DNA of 64,000 nucleotides, taken from NCBI GenBank assembly GCA_016715405.1, contig JADKAE010000002.1, positions 434,001 to 498,000 of the forward strand, given 5' to 3'. Origin of the DNA: Saprospiraceae bacterium (GTDB taxonomy: Bacteria; Bacteroidota; Bacteroidia; Chitinophagales; Saprospiraceae). Made by a program: the position numbers and the translations under genes. Each line of letters begins with the position of its first letter. Position 1 is the first letter of the stretch. The notes under the pieces were generated by a model that was given only the letters and a program-made list of their open reading frames with translations, did not search any database and had not been told where the DNA came from. This document shows, piece after piece, positions 8,552 to 19,600 of this stretch.

Positions 8552-9226
8552 ATGCCCTTGTTTCTGCTTTCCGAAGACGATATTGATTTTCCACCCGCAC
8601 ACCTGGCATCGCACGAAGGTCTGCTGGCCGTAGGCGGCGATTTATCCCCCCAGCGCCTCATAGAAGCCTATCGCCACGGCATTTTTCCCTGGTTTAACGA
8701 AGAAGACCCGATCTTGTGGTGGTCGCCCGACCCACGCTTCGTGCTTTTCCCCCACCAGTTGAAGGTGGCCAAAAGTATGCGCCCCTATTTCAACCAGCGC
8801 AAGTTCGAGGTAAGCTATAACCGGGAATTTGAAAAAGTAATGCGGAGTTGTGCGGGCGTATACCGCCGGGGACAGGGAGGCACCTGGATCACGGAAGAGA
8901 TGGTACGGGGTTATGTCAACCTCCAACGCCTGGGGTATGCCCACTCGGTGGAGGTTTGGCAGGAAGGTAAGCTGGTTGGCGGCCTGTACGGACTGGCTAT
9001 GGGAAAGATCTTTTTTGGCGAATCGATGTTCGCTTACGTAAGCAATGCCTCTAAATTCGGATTTATCTCCCTGGTCCAGGAATTGCTTACGCGCGATTTT
9101 GAACTTATCGATTGCCAGCAACAAACCGGCCACCTGGCCAGCCTGGGCGCCGTAGCCATTCCGCGCCGCCAATTCCTCGATATCCTCTCCACCCTTCCCG
9201 AAAATCCCGATTTGCTGAAGCTGTGA
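8552..9226 (+). CDS. aat: Leucyl/phenylalanyl-tRNA--protein transferase
   Basis: 224 residues, full length. Hallmarks are GLLAVGGDLSPQRLIEAYRHGIFPWF, then WWSPDPRFVLFP, then FGESMFAYVSNASKFGFISL and LIDCQQQTGHLASLGA. It transfers Leu or Phe from tRNA to N-terminal basic residues and so creates N-degrons for ClpS. Directly downstream of clpS. A heptamer array begins right after its stop codon. Confidence 0.97.
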   Translation: MPLFLLSEDDIDFPPAHLASHEGLLAVGGDLSPQRLIEAYRHGIFPWFNEEDPILWWSPDPRFVLFPHQLKVAKSMRPYFNQRKFEVSYNREFEKVMRSCAGVYRRGQGGTWITEEMVRGYVNLQRLGYAHSVEVWQEGKLVGGLYGLAMGKIFFGESMFAYVSNASKFGFISLVQELLTRDFELIDCQQQTGHLASLGAVAIPRRQFLDILSTLPENPDLLKL

Positions 9227-9229
9227 TTG

Positions 9230-9305
9230 GCAATTTGCGATTTCGGATTTCGGATTTCGGATTTATCCTGGACAAAATCCGCAATCCGCAATCGAAAATC
9301 CGAAA
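9230..9305. repeat. Heptamer array with facing inverted arm (word GGATTTC)
   Basis: The left arm repeats GATTTCG four times. The right arm repeats the complementary words AATCCGC, AATCCGC, AATCGAA, AATCCGA. Loop of about 15 bp. It lies between the convergent aat gene and tRNA-Asn. Confidence 0.85.
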
Positions 9306-9313
9306 TAAAAAAA

Positions 9314-9341
9314 CGGCTGTCCCACCGAAATGAAACAGCCG
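9314..9341 (-). terminator. Rho-independent terminator of tRNA-Asn
   Basis: The minus strand has a CGGCTGT stem with its complement, a 14-base loop, and then seven T residues (9307-9313). It lies 18 bp beyond the 3' end of the tRNA. Confidence 0.8.
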
Positions 9342-9358
9342 AAGACTTAGTGTTGTTG

Positions 9359-9432
9359 CGCCTCAGCTAGGACTTGAACCTAGGACCTACGGATTAACAG
9401 TCCGCCGCTCTAACCGGCTGAGCTACTGAGGC
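9359..9432 (-). tRNA. tRNA-Asn (GTT)
   Basis: Cloverleaf read by eye on the minus strand: acceptor stem GCCTCAG / CTGAGGC, D arm with AGCTCAGCCGGTTAGAGC, anticodon loop CTGTTAA giving anticodon GTT, and T arm with GGTTCAAGTCC. Discriminator G. The CCA end is not encoded. A terminator hairpin follows. Confidence 0.96.
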
Positions 9433-9512
9433 AAAATGTCCGTGCTTTTAAAAGCGACTGCAAATTTATAGGATATCCCATAAAAGTGCAATATTTGCCA
9501 AAATATTTTTTC

Positions 9513-10427
9513 ATGAGTTTGTTAACGATAGGCACCGTAGCCTTTGATGATATAGAAACGCCATTTGGAAGAGCCGAGCGGGTAGTGGGTGGCGCTGCCA
9601 CCTACATCTCGCTTGCCGCCTCGTATTTTACGCCTGATGTACAGGTAGTATCCGTTATTGGCGATGATTTCCCTACAGAAACCCTCGACGATTTGCGCCG
9701 GCGGGGTATCAATCTCGACGGCATCCAGGTAAAACACGGCGAAAAGTCGTTTTTCTGGGCGGGCCGCTACCACAACAACCTCAACGACCGCGACACGCTC
9801 GACACCCAGCTCAATGTGCTGGCCGATTTCGACCCCGTGCTGCCGGAAGCCTATACCAAAGCCGACTACGTGATGCTGGGCAACCTGACGCCCGCCGTGC
9901 AACACCGGGTGCTCGACCAGTTGAAGGTAAAACCCAAGCTGATAGCCCTCGACACCATGAACTTTTGGATGAACGTGGCGCTCGACAGCTTACTGGAGGT
10001 ACTCAAGCGCATCGACATACTCACCATCAACGACGAAGAAGCCCGCCAGCTTACGGGTGAGCACTCGCTGGTAAATGCCGCCGAGGCCATCTTTACCATG
10101 GGCCCCCGTTTTCTGGTGATCAAAAAAGGCGAACACGGCGCATTGCTGTTCAGTCCCGACAACGTATTTTTCGCCCCGGCGTTGCCCCTGGCGCAAGTCT
10201 TCGACCCCACCGGCGCCGGCGACACCTTTGCCGGGGGTTTTATGGGCTACCTGGCGTCTACCGACGACCTCTCGTTCGACAATATGAAACGAGCCGTGAT
10301 TTTCGGCTCGGCCATGGCCTCGTTTTGCGTAGAGCGCTTTAGCATCGAACGCCTCACCAACCTCAGCCGCCCCGAAATTGACCAGCGCGTGCAGCGCTTT
10401 GCGGATTTGGTGCATTTTCAACTATAA
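9513..10427 (+). CDS. PfkB-family sugar kinase (ribokinase-like)
   Basis: About 304 residues from the ATG at 9513 (MSLLTIGTVAFDD). The glycine-rich N-terminal motif (VGGAATYISLAASYF) and the C-terminal DPTGAGDTFAGGF motif with the catalytic Asp and anion hole are intact, so ATP-dependent phosphorylation of a sugar or nucleoside is expected. Some annotations call such proteins sugar kinases or inosine/adenosine kinases; the substrate cannot be told from sequence. A heptamer array starts at the stop codon. Confidence 0.88.
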   Translation: MSLLTIGTVAFDDIETPFGRAERVVGGAATYISLAASYFTPDVQVVSVIGDDFPTETLDDLRRRGINLDGIQVKHGEKSFFWAGRYHNNLNDRDTLDTQLNVLADFDPVLPEAYTKADYVMLGNLTPAVQHRVLDQLKVKPKLIALDTMNFWMNVALDSLLEVLKRIDILTINDEEARQLTGEHSLVNAAEAIFTMGPRFLVIKKGEHGALLFSPDNVFFAPALPLAQVFDPTGAGDTFAGGFMGYLASTDDLSFDNMKRAVIFGSAMASFCVERFSIERLTNLSRPEIDQRVQRFADLVHFQL

Positions 10428-10527
10428 GGATGTTTGATGTTTGATGCTTGATGCTTGATTATGGGTTTATGGGTTTATGCGTTTATAGGTTTATACAATT
10501 AAACATCCAACATCAATCATCAAATTA
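10428..10527. repeat. Heptamer array (GATGTTT) enclosing an octamer array (GGGTTTAT)
   Basis: GATGTTT, GATGTTT, GATGCTT, GATGCTT are followed by four 8-bp words (GGGTTTAT, GGGTTTAT, GCGTTTAT, AGGTTTAT), then the inverted arm AACATCC, AACATCA, ATCATCA. It fills the whole gap between the kinase and the CHAD gene. Confidence 0.85.
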
Positions 10528-10529
10528 GT

Positions 10530-11353
10530 ATGGATGCCTTTCTCAAATACATCCGTTATCGCAGCGAACGCATTACAGTTAGGGTAAAAAACTCGGACGG
10601 CGATGTGGGGAGGCCTCTTTGCATAACCTGAGGGTGGATATCAAAAAGCAACGCGCACTGTACCGGTTGTTTCATGAGGCAGACCCCGATTTTCCCTACC
10701 AAAAGTCTTTTCACCGGCTGAAAAAAATCTTTGCCCACGCCGGGATCGTCAGGGAAATACACCGCCAGACGGATCTGCTGCAGGGAGAAAGCGAGGTGGA
10801 TGCCCACTTTACGCGCAAATACACAAGATACCTGGTGAATGCCTACCAACTGGCGCGCAACGACTTCCGGATACACGCTCGTGATGCCGGTATTCCCACC
10901 TGGGAAGAACTCGAAGAAGCCGTCCGGCAGGCTATCAGCCAATGCAACCAACCTACGCTGGCAGATTATTTTCAGCAACTCAACGCGCGGGCTCATCAAA
11001 TTATCGGCCACATTACTACTTCCTCCAACGAAGAAATCCACCAGTTGCGCAAAGACATCAAGGACTACGAGGCCAACCGCAAAATATCTGCCCGGTATTT
11101 CGGGTTTGATCCCGGGCCGTTTCCCGGCATACAGGGAGACATCAACGCCCTGCTCGACCTACTGGGCCTATGGCACGATTACGACAGAGCCTGGCGGCGG
11201 CTGCAAATCGACCTGGCAGCCAGCTATTGGTCAACCCCCGACCGGCAAGCCGGTAAGCAATTGCTTTTGCGCTGGCAACGCAAAAGCCGCTATTTGAAGC
11301 GCAAGTTGAAAAAGTTAATCACTAACTTACCATCTCAAAATACATCAAAATGA
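10530..11353 (+). CDS. CHAD-domain protein (frameshifted)
   Basis: The ATG at 10530 opens MDAFLKYIRYRSERITV. After a lost G in GGGG near 10608 the frame continues as HNLRVDIKKQRALYRLF, the His-rich helical start of CHAD domains. Paired helices with conserved His and basic residues continue to the end (~274 residues; HQLRKDIKDYE, then WHDYDRAWRRLQ). CHAD proteins bind polyphosphate granules or sit next to CYTH phosphatases; no CYTH gene is nearby. The stop overlaps the next start as ATGA at 11350-11353, implying translational coupling. Confidence 0.82.
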
Positions 11354-13001
11354 AACGCCTCGCCAAGTCAACCATTTATATACTGTTGCTCGTTGTTGCC
11401 GCCAACCTTGCGGCGCAAACCGACATCTACGACGGCGGAGGCCCGCTGATGCCCGAGCAGGCCGCCTACGACGTCATAAACTACGACTTGTCGCTGCAAA
11501 TATGGCCCGACGAGCAGCGCATCGACGGCAAAGTGCGCATCGACCTCATCGTGGTACACCCGATGTACTGGCTGGTACTCGACCTCGATACGCTGTTGGA
11601 TGTGCATCAGATTTACACCCCGAGGGTCGCGAGGCCGCCTTTCACCGCGATGGAGGCAAATTGTGGATCGACCTGCACCACACCCGGCAGCCGGGGAAGT
11701 TGGTGCAACTGACAGTGGAATACGGCGGCAAACCCAGGCCCGCGCCCATGGCGCCCTGGAGCGGCGGCTTCTCCTGGGCAAAAACACCCTCAGGCGCCCA
11801 CCGGATCGCCACCACCTGCCAGGGCGAAGGCGCCGATATATGGTGGCCCTGCAAAGACCACGTATCCGACGAACCCCGCAATATGGGCCTCCATTTCCGC
11901 GTACCCAGTGATCTAGTTGTGGCCACCAACGGACAATTATTAAAAACAGAACCCCACGGCGACGGCACCACTACTTACCATTGGTATATCTCCAATCCGA
12001 TCAATATATATAATGTGTCGTTTAATGCTGCACCCTATCGCCTCATCGAAGACCGCATGGCGAGCGTGGCGGGCGATACCTTCCCGGTAGTTTTTTACGT
12101 ATTGCCCGAAGACTACGACAAAGGAGTTGAGCTTTTTTCAGAAATAAAAGACCATCTCCGGTTTTACGAAGAACTGCTGGGGCCTTATCCTTTCCGGGCC
12201 GACAAATACGGCGTTGTGCAGACGCCGCACCTGGGCATGGAGCACCAGAGCATCATCGCCTACGGCGCCAAATTTAACAACGGCTCCATGACCGGCGGTA
12301 TAGACTGGGGTTTTGACGCCCTGCACCACCACGAACTGGCCCACGAATGGTGGGGCAACCTGGCCACCAACTCCGATTGGCGCGATATGTGGCTGCACGA
12401 AGGTTTTGGTTCGTATATGCAGCCGTTGTATGCCGAGCGCCTCAAAGGCCGGGAAGTCTACAAATCGTATATGCGCAACATGCGGCGTTTCAGCAATACC
12501 CTGGCCATTGCGCCCCGCGAGTCGATGACCAGCAAAGAAATTTACCGCGCACCGATTTATGTAAAAGGCGCCTGGGTGCTACATAGCCTGCGCTACCTGA
12601 TAGGCGAGGAGGCGTTTTTCAAGGCGCTGCGCCGCATGGCCTACCCCGACCCCAGCCTGGAAGTGCAAACCGACGGCGGCCAGACCCGCTTTGTCACCAC
12701 CGACGATTTCCTGACGATTTGCGAGGAAGCCTCGGGGCAGTCGCTGGACTGGTTTTTTGAAGTGTATCTGCGCCAGCCCGCGCTGCCGGAGCTCTTTTCG
12801 CGCATCGACGGCAACAAAATCCACCTGCATTGGAAAACGCCCAACAACCTGCCCTTTCCTATGCCGGTAGAAGTGGAATTGGGGAAAGAAGTAAAGCGCT
12901 ACGATATTCCCCCTGAGGGCTTGACCATCACCTTTGAAAAAGGCGTCAAACCCGTCGTAGACCCGGAGGGTTGGTTGCTGTATGAAATCGGAAGAAAATA
13001 G
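11350..13001 (+). CDS. M1-family metalloaminopeptidase, secreted (frameshifted)
   Basis: The signal peptide (MKRLAKSTIYILLLVVAANL, cut after AAQ) and N-terminal beta domain are in one frame; the rest is in the next. The shift is a C lost in CCCCC near 11622 (IYTPEGREAAF after repair). The catalytic domain has LGMEHQS in place of GAMEN, HELAHEWWGN for zinc binding, and the downstream glutamate in LHEGFGSYM. About 550 residues, shorter than PepN, like LTA4-hydrolase-type Bacteroidota enzymes. Expected role is removal of N-terminal residues from peptides in the periplasm or outside. Coupled to the CHAD gene upstream, and 1 bp overlaps the glycosyltransferase start. Confidence 0.9.
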
Positions 13002-14122
13002 TGCGCGTTGCCGTCAATACTCGTTTTCTGCTGCCCGGCAAACTCGAGGGCATTGGTTGGTTTACCTGGGAGGTGACCCGGCGGTTGGTGGCGCGTTATC
13101 CTGATTGGGAGTTTATTTTTCTGTTCGACAGGCCTTATGATCCCGCTTTTATTTGTGGGCCGAATGTGACGCCCGTTGTCGTACCTCCGCCGGCGAGGCA
13201 TCCGGTATTGTGGTGGGCCTGGTTTGAGATATCGCTGCCCATCGTATTGCGGCGGTACCGTCCTGACGTATTTTTCTCCCCTGACGGCTATTGTTCGTTG
13301 GCAGCGCGCACGCCCACCGTCATGGTGGCACACGACATAGCACACGTGCATTTCCCGGAACAGGTTCCCGCGCTGGTCAGGCGCTACTACGATTACTTTG
13401 TGCCTCGTTATCTGCAACGGGCTGAGCGGGTGATCACCGTATCGCAATTCAGCAAAAACGACATAGTGGCGCACTACGGCATCGACCCGGCAAAAATAGA
13501 CGTGGCTTGTAACGGCTGCCGGGAAACCTTCGTGCCTTTATCGGAAACAGAAAAACAAGCCGTGCGGGCGCAATATGCCGGGGGGCAGCCTTATTTTTTT
13601 TACCTCGGCGCCGTGCATCCCCGCAAAAACGTGGACCGGCTCATCGAAGCCTTTAGTATATTTAAAAAACAAACCGGCTCGCCAGTCAAATTGCTCATCG
13701 GGGGGCGGCTGAGTTGGCAGACCGGAGCAGTCAAAGCCGCCCTGGAGGCTTCGGCTTACCGAAAAGACATCCTACTGCTGGGTTACATACCCGATGAAGC
13801 GCTGCCCGGGCTAACCGGGGCGGCACTTGCGCTGACATACGTATCCTTGTTTGAAGGCTTCGGCGTGCCTCTGCTTGAAGCCATGCACACGGAAACGCCC
13901 ATTATCACCTCCCACAACTCCTCGCTTCCTGAAGTGGCCGGAGAGGCTGCTCTGCTGGTCGACCCTACCGATGCCCTGGCTATTGCGCAAGCCATGGCGC
14001 TACTCTATTCCGATCAGGGATTATGTCTTCGTTTGGCTGAAAACGGTAAAAACCGCAGGGCCTTTTATACATGGGATTTGGCACGTGAAATTATCGAAAG
14101 GAACATACTTTATCTTGTATAA
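13001..14122 (+). CDS. Glycosyltransferase family 4 (GT-B fold)
   Basis: 373 residues starting at GTG 13001, which overlaps the preceding TAG by one base. The N-terminal half holds a Rossmann acceptor domain with VMVAHDIAHVHFP. The C-terminal half has the GT4 signature FFYLGAVHPRKNVDRLIEAF and the EX7E region SLFEGFGVPLLEAMHTETPI. It transfers a sugar from an NDP-sugar, probably to a cell-surface glycan. No polysaccharide cluster is present, so the acceptor is unknown. Confidence 0.9.
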   Translation: MRVAVNTRFLLPGKLEGIGWFTWEVTRRLVARYPDWEFIFLFDRPYDPAFICGPNVTPVVVPPPARHPVLWWAWFEISLPIVLRRYRPDVFFSPDGYCSLAARTPTVMVAHDIAHVHFPEQVPALVRRYYDYFVPRYLQRAERVITVSQFSKNDIVAHYGIDPAKIDVACNGCRETFVPLSETEKQAVRAQYAGGQPYFFYLGAVHPRKNVDRLIEAFSIFKKQTGSPVKLLIGGRLSWQTGAVKAALEASAYRKDILLLGYIPDEALPGLTGAALALTYVSLFEGFGVPLLEAMHTETPIITSHNSSLPEVAGEAALLVDPTDALAIAQAMALLYSDQGLCLRLAENGKNRRAFYTWDLAREIIERNILYLV

Positions 14123-14551
14123 TATATTGATTTTTAATATTTTAAAATAACCTAATTGTGCGGGGTTTTTATTTATTAATAAATAAATTAAACTTATTCT
14201 TAATCCTTAATATGCTATTAAAAAGACACTAACACTTGCATGTAATAATATTTTTACCATATATTGCATCATAATTCAGAAAACCACCACAGGAGCCTAC
14301 CGCCTATCGGCTCAAAATTGGTGGAATCGACTACACATCTTTGAGAAAATCACAGTCCCCCTACTGATTGATATCGAGTAGGGTGGCTCATATTAGTTAC
14401 TGCTTTCCAAAAATCGCGCCTCTTGTGGCATAGTTGCCACCAGACAGAACGGGAATTCCCCCCACTGTTATTGATCATAGCAGCAGCAAGCTGTCATGCC
14501 ATGATATAGTAATATTTATTGTGTGAAACAAACTTTACAAACCCAGCGAAT
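14123..14551. other. AT-rich gap without a recognised gene
   Basis: About 430 bp, clearly AT-richer than the flanks. It contains a 20-bp perfect palindrome of A and T at 14168-14187 just after the glycosyltransferase. The right part should hold the promoter of the subtilase gene. No ORF or RNA gene is recognised. Confidence 0.5.
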
Positions 14552-17500
14552 ATGTTACAAAAACGCCAGTACGCCACCTTAGTGGCATGCCTAAGCTTCC
14601 TGATAGCTTGGGCTCAACCAACGCACCCCGAAATCGAGTTGATCAACGGAGTTGTGCCTCACCATGAGCGATATACTCCGGCAGTCTTTGCGGCGCTTGC
14701 CCCTTCGATAGCCGACTACAAGGGGCAATACCACGTGATACTCCAGTTTGAGGAAGTTCCCGATCATCAGGCCAAAGAAGATCTGCAGAGACTGGGTGTG
14801 GCACTATACACCTACATTCCCAATTACGCATATTTGGCTACCGTACCTAAAGGCGCCGAGTTTACACTCCTGCCGGTAAGCGCCATTGTGCAAGTATTGC
14901 CTGCTTACAAAATAGCGCCGGCGCTGGGAAAACCTCCTTTAGCGGAGGCGGGCAGGAAATATTGGCGGTGGCGCCGTTTCCAGGGGTGGACCTTGCCGGA
15001 TTCAAAACTGCGTTACAAGCCGCGGGTTGGTCTGTAATAGGCGACGATGCCGGTGTGTTGAGGCTGGCCATTGCCAGGAGAGACATAGAAAAGCTGGCCC
15101 GGCATCCTGCCATCATGTTTATAGAACCCTGGATCGAGCCTGAACCGGAAGGCATTCCCGGGCGGACCTTGCACCGCACAAGTATATCTTCGCACATCAC
15201 ACCCTTAACGACATACGATGGGTCGGGCATCGGCGTGGCTATTGGTGACGACGGCAACGCGCAGCACATCGACTTTCAGGGGCGCATCACCCATTTCACT
15301 GAGGCCGACGGCAATAACCACGGGGATATGACTGCCGGCATCACCGGGGGCGCCGGCAATCGCGATCCGCGAGGCATCGGCATGGCGCCTGGCGCTGATA
15401 TTTACATGTTCAACATCAGTAACTACCCACACATTACTAATGCTATCAATTACTTTTTGCAATATGGCATTGTGGTCACCAACACCTCTTACGGCGAAGC
15501 CTGCGGCGGCGCTTACAGTACTTCGGCCCAGGCGCTTGATCTACAGGTACTTGCAAGGCCGGAACTCATGCACTGCTTCTCGGCAGGCAACAGCGCTATA
15601 GAAGTATGTAATAATCCCTATAGCGGCATGATAAGTGCCCAAGGCACCCGTTACGGCAACATCACGGGAGGTAGAAAAGCTGCAAAACATACCCTGGTGG
15701 CCGGCAACATCTACTACAACGACAGCCTCCGCTTGTCGAGTAGCAGGGGCCCCACCTACGACGGCCGCATCAAACCCGATTTATGCGGACAAGGACAGGA
15801 AAACTACACCACTGCTTCGGGAGACATCTACCAATGGGGAGGCGGTACTTCTGCTGCCTCCCCCATTTTGGCAGGTGGCGCGGCCGTATTATACCAGGCG
15901 TATGCCGAAAACAACAATGGCCTCATTGCGCCTTCCGGACTTATAAAAGCCCTGATGCTCAACACCGCCGAAGACATCGGTCGGCCCGGCCCCGACTACG
16001 ACCACGGTTGGGGGCGCCTCCATTTGGGCCGCGCTATTGAATCTATTGAAGAACATTGGTATCTCAACGCCTCAGTGAGCAATGGCGCCCAGCAATTTCA
16101 TTCGATCATAGTACCTCCGGGCACGGGGCGTCTGCGCGTAATGGTATATTGGCCCGACCCGGCCTCCTCTCCCTTGTCGGCCAAGGCCCTGATAAACGAC
16201 CTCGACCTCAGCGTATTGCCGCCCAGCGGCCCTGAACGGCTTCCGCTAGTACTGAGCCGCCAAACGCATATTGACAGCATCACCAAGCCCGCTTACTTGG
16301 GGCGCGACCGCGCCAACAATATGGAGCAAGTAGTAATTGACCAGCCTGCTTCGGGGCTTTATACGGTAAAAATAAACGGTTATCTGGCGCCACAAGGGCC
16401 GCAGAGCTACTATCTGGTGTATTATTTCGAGCAAAATGAAATAGCGGTGACCTACCCAGCCGGGGGAGAACACTTTGTCCCCGGTGAAACCGAAACCATT
16501 CGCTGGGATGCCGTGGGGACCAGCGGCACATTTGCCCTTTCTTATTCGCTTGACAACATGGCTACCTGGCAAACCATTTCGAATAACGTGCCGGGCAACC
16601 GCCGTCATTATAACTGGATCGTGCCCAATACGGTTACCGGGAATGCGTTTATTCGCGTAAGCAGAAACAACCTGACCGGGCAATCCTCATTGGGATTTAC
16701 TATTTTAGGCGTGCCTGCCTTTCAGGTACAAAGCGCAGGACTGCAGCAAGCGCGTATATCCTGGAGTGCCGTGCCGGGCGCCAATCGCTATACCGTATAT
16801 TCTCTTGGAGATAAGTACATGGCGCCCATCGGAGAAACTACCGACACCAGTTTGACTTTCCCTATCGGCGCCTGGGAGGCCAAGTGGCTGAGCGTGGATG
16901 CCGGCCTGCAGAGCGGTACCAGGGGGCTTCGGGCCATCGCCCAGAAATACGTGCACCAGCCTTGTGAAGCCAGCGTAAGCATTCACTTCCAATTTGACAA
17001 CCATCCCGGCGAAACCTATTGGAAAATCTTCAACGGGCTGGGCAATGAGGTGGCATCGGGGGGCCCCTACGGCAATAATACGCCGGCTTCCACGCTTGTG
17101 GAGACCGTATGTTTACCTCTGGGGTGTTACCAATTGGCCGTATTTGATAGCTACGGCGACGGCATGTGTTGTACGAGGGGTAACGGCTCCTATCAGTTGA
17201 AAGGCCCCAACGGCCAGGTATTGGGCTCGGGCGGCAGCTTTACCGCATCCTCTACCGTTAGTTTCTGTCTGCAATCGGCTTCACAGCCGGTGGCCATCCA
17301 GCAAATCCAGTCCGGCGGCACCAGTTGCAGCGGTACCAACGATGGCTGGGCCACCGTGACAGCCACCGGTGGAAATGGGGCTTACACCTATATTTGGAAT
17401 ACAGGCGCTACGACTGCTACCATTAGCAACCTGGCGCCAGGTACTTATACCGTTACAGTCAGTGATGGCAATAGTCAGGCGGTAGCCACTATAGAAGTCA

Positions 17501-18687
17501 GCAGCACGCAGCCTATTCTGGTAAACATTGCCAAAACCTCTCCCACTTGTTACGGCGGAAACAACGGTCTTATTTCGCTTGTGGTGAGCGGAGGCGCGCC
17601 GCCTTATACTTACACATGGAGCAACGGCGCTACGAGTCCTACCATTGGAGGGCTTGTAGCAGGCGCTTATTTGCTTACCATTACCGATAGCCAGGGTTGC
17701 CTTACCACGCGGAATATAACGGTGGGGCAACCTCCTCAGATTGTGTTGCAGACCAATATAACAGATGCCACCTCGGGAGAAAACGGCGCTATCGACCTAA
17801 CAGTAACGGGGGGAACTGCTCCTTTTTCATATATATGGTCAAACGGCGCCACCCACCCCGACCCTGCTAACCTTGCTTCGGGGGTATATACCGTAAGTGT
17901 TACCGATGCCAATGGCTGCCAGTCGGTGACCACAGCAGTTGTCAGCAGCCAGCAAAGCGATGTTTGTATTGCCAGGGGGGCCAACACCTATTTTGAATGG
18001 ATAAACAGGGTACAAATCGGCAATTTCAGTTATCAAAGCGGCAATAACGGTGGTTATGGTGCATTCTTGAACCAGACCATTACGCTTTCGCCGGGGATTA
18101 GCTATTTTTCACAGTTCAACCCAGGGTATCTGAGCAATGCTTTTTCCGAAACCTGGCGGGTTTGGATAGACTTCAATCACGACAACGACTTCCTTGATGC
18201 TGGTGAACAGGTTTTTGCTTCCATCCCCACTGCCGGTCAATTAACGGGCATGATCGTGATACCCCCCACCGTGCCACTCGGCCCCACAAAAATGCGAATA
18301 GCCATGCGTTATGGCTCTGCCGCTCAGCCTTGTGGGGTGTTTCCTTATGGAGAAGTGGAGGATTACAGCGTCAACTTCGTCAATTTTGGAGGTGGCTTGG
18401 CAGAAGGCGCTGATGTCAATGCGGAAAATGAACAATTGCGAGCCATCTTCCCCAACCCAAGTTCGGGTATGGTACAATTGGAGTTGTACAGCGGAACTTC
18501 ACAAACGATCGTTGTTTCCGTAATCAATAATGTAGGTCAGCGAGTGTATACGCAAAGCACGGAGGTACAAATAGGGATGAATACCTTAAGCCTTGATTTG
18601 CAGGCGCTGCCTGTAGGATCGTATTGGGTAAGGGTACAGGGTACGTCGGGCATTTATACCGAAAAGCTCCTGCTGACAGCAGAGTAG
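14552..18687 (+). CDS. Secreted subtilisin-like protease with SprB-like, GEVED and T9SS domains (frameshifted)
   Basis: Start ATG 14552 gives a signal peptide (MLQKRQYATLVACLSFLIAW). A base is lost near 14953, and the frame continues as AVAPFPGVDLAGFKT. The S8 catalytic residues are visible: Asp in AIGDDGN, His in NNHGDMTAG, Ser in GGGTSAASPILAGG. Next come a beta-sandwich after the protease, a fibronectin-like segment, a calcium-site-like segment (FDSYGDGMCC), and three SprB-like repeats each with GTYTVTVSD-type ends (bases ~17280-17950). A GEVED domain follows (VWIDFNHDNDFLDAGEQVF, then YGEVEDYSV), then a T9SS type A domain starting at IFPNPSSG. Repaired length ~1,378 residues. Likely a surface or secreted protease. 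Confidence 0.93.
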
Positions 18688-18710
18688 AAGGCAGGTGTAG
18701 AAAAAAACAA

Positions 18711-18737
18711 GGCCGCCGGCTCCGGATGCTGGCGGCC
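18711..18737. terminator. GC-rich hairpin after the subtilase gene
   Basis: A GGCCGCC-GGC arm pairs with GC-TGGCGGCC across a 7-base loop, with an A-rich run on its left. It may act as terminator; the U-tract is on the minus-strand side, so the plus-strand role is uncertain. Confidence 0.5.
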
Positions 18738-18904
18738 CACCATATCTGTAATGAAGGAAAACTAGGTTGTCTTCGAGTAAAGCGCCGTGCTTTCACAACG
18801 CGGAGATAACCCATTACTTAGATGACCCGCCTTATGTCCAAAATGCTGCCCAGAGGATAAATATTTTTTCTTGGCGTAGGACAACCATACTTGTAGATGC
18901 TTGT

Positions 18905-18912
18905 TATCTTTG
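18905..18912 (+). promoter_or_regulatory. Bacteroidota -7 element of the nfu gene
   Basis: TATCTTTG fits TAnnTTTG and lies 27 bp before the ATG. No -33 TTG at the usual spacing was found. Confidence 0.5.
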
Positions 18913-18938
18913 TAGAATAAATCTAAATAAGCTGCAAA

Positions 18939-19550
18939 ATGGATGGTACGATAGCCAAGAGCCCTGTGATGTTATATACGGAGCAAACGCCCAATCCGGA
19001 ATCGCTCAAATTTGTGACCAACAGGATGTTGCACAAAGGCACTGCCGATTTCAAGGAAGCTGAGCTTGCCCGTGAATGGTCGCCAATCGCTTCGGCATTA
19101 TTTGAGTTGCCGTATGTAAAGGGTGTTTATGTGTGTAATAATTTTGTGACGATCACCAAAGAATTCAACTACGAGTGGGAGGATATCATGCTCAAGTTGA
19201 AGGACTTCATCAAGCAGTATATCGAACAGGGCGGCGAAATTGTGAAAGAAGGCTTTGCCGAGGCTATGATACAGCGGGAAGTGGAACGCGGTACTGTCCA
19301 GCACGGTGAGGGCGAAGGCGAGCTTGCCGCCCATATCAAAGACCTTATTGATACATATGTCAAACCTGCCGTTGAAATGGACGGCGGCAATATAGAGTTC
19401 AAATCATTCTACGACGGCATTGTAACGGTCGTGCTGCAAGGCTCTTGCAGTGGCTGCCCTTCTTCTACGATTACACTTAAAGCCGGCATCGAAGGCATGC
19501 TCAAGCGCATGGTGCCCCAGGTGAAGGAAGTGGTGTCGGAGATGGGATAG
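18939..19550 (+). CDS. NifU-family Fe-S cluster scaffold/carrier (Nfu)
   Basis: 203 residues. The N-terminal Nfu_N domain is YTEQTPNPESLKFVTNRML to about residue 95. The C-terminal NifU-like domain is HIKDLIDTYVKPAVEMDGGN with the cluster-binding CxxC in GSCSGCPSS. It carries Fe-S clusters to apo-enzymes in the cytoplasm. Likely users within the window include HemW and MtaB. Stop is followed by a short heptamer array. Confidence 0.93.
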   Translation: MDGTIAKSPVMLYTEQTPNPESLKFVTNRMLHKGTADFKEAELAREWSPIASALFELPYVKGVYVCNNFVTITKEFNYEWEDIMLKLKDFIKQYIEQGGEIVKEGFAEAMIQREVERGTVQHGEGEGELAAHIKDLIDTYVKPAVEMDGGNIEFKSFYDGIVTVVLQGSCSGCPSSTITLKAGIEGMLKRMVPQVKEVVSEMG

Positions 19551-19592
19551 GGGGATTTCGGATTTGGGATTGCGGATTTCGGGTCAGAATTA
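19551..19592. repeat. Short heptamer array (word GGATTTC)
   Basis: GGATTTC, GGATTTG, GGATTGC, GGATTTC in tandem between the convergent nfu and AntA/AntB-like genes. Same word as the array at 9230. Confidence 0.7.
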
Positions 19593-19600
19593 CTAGTAAT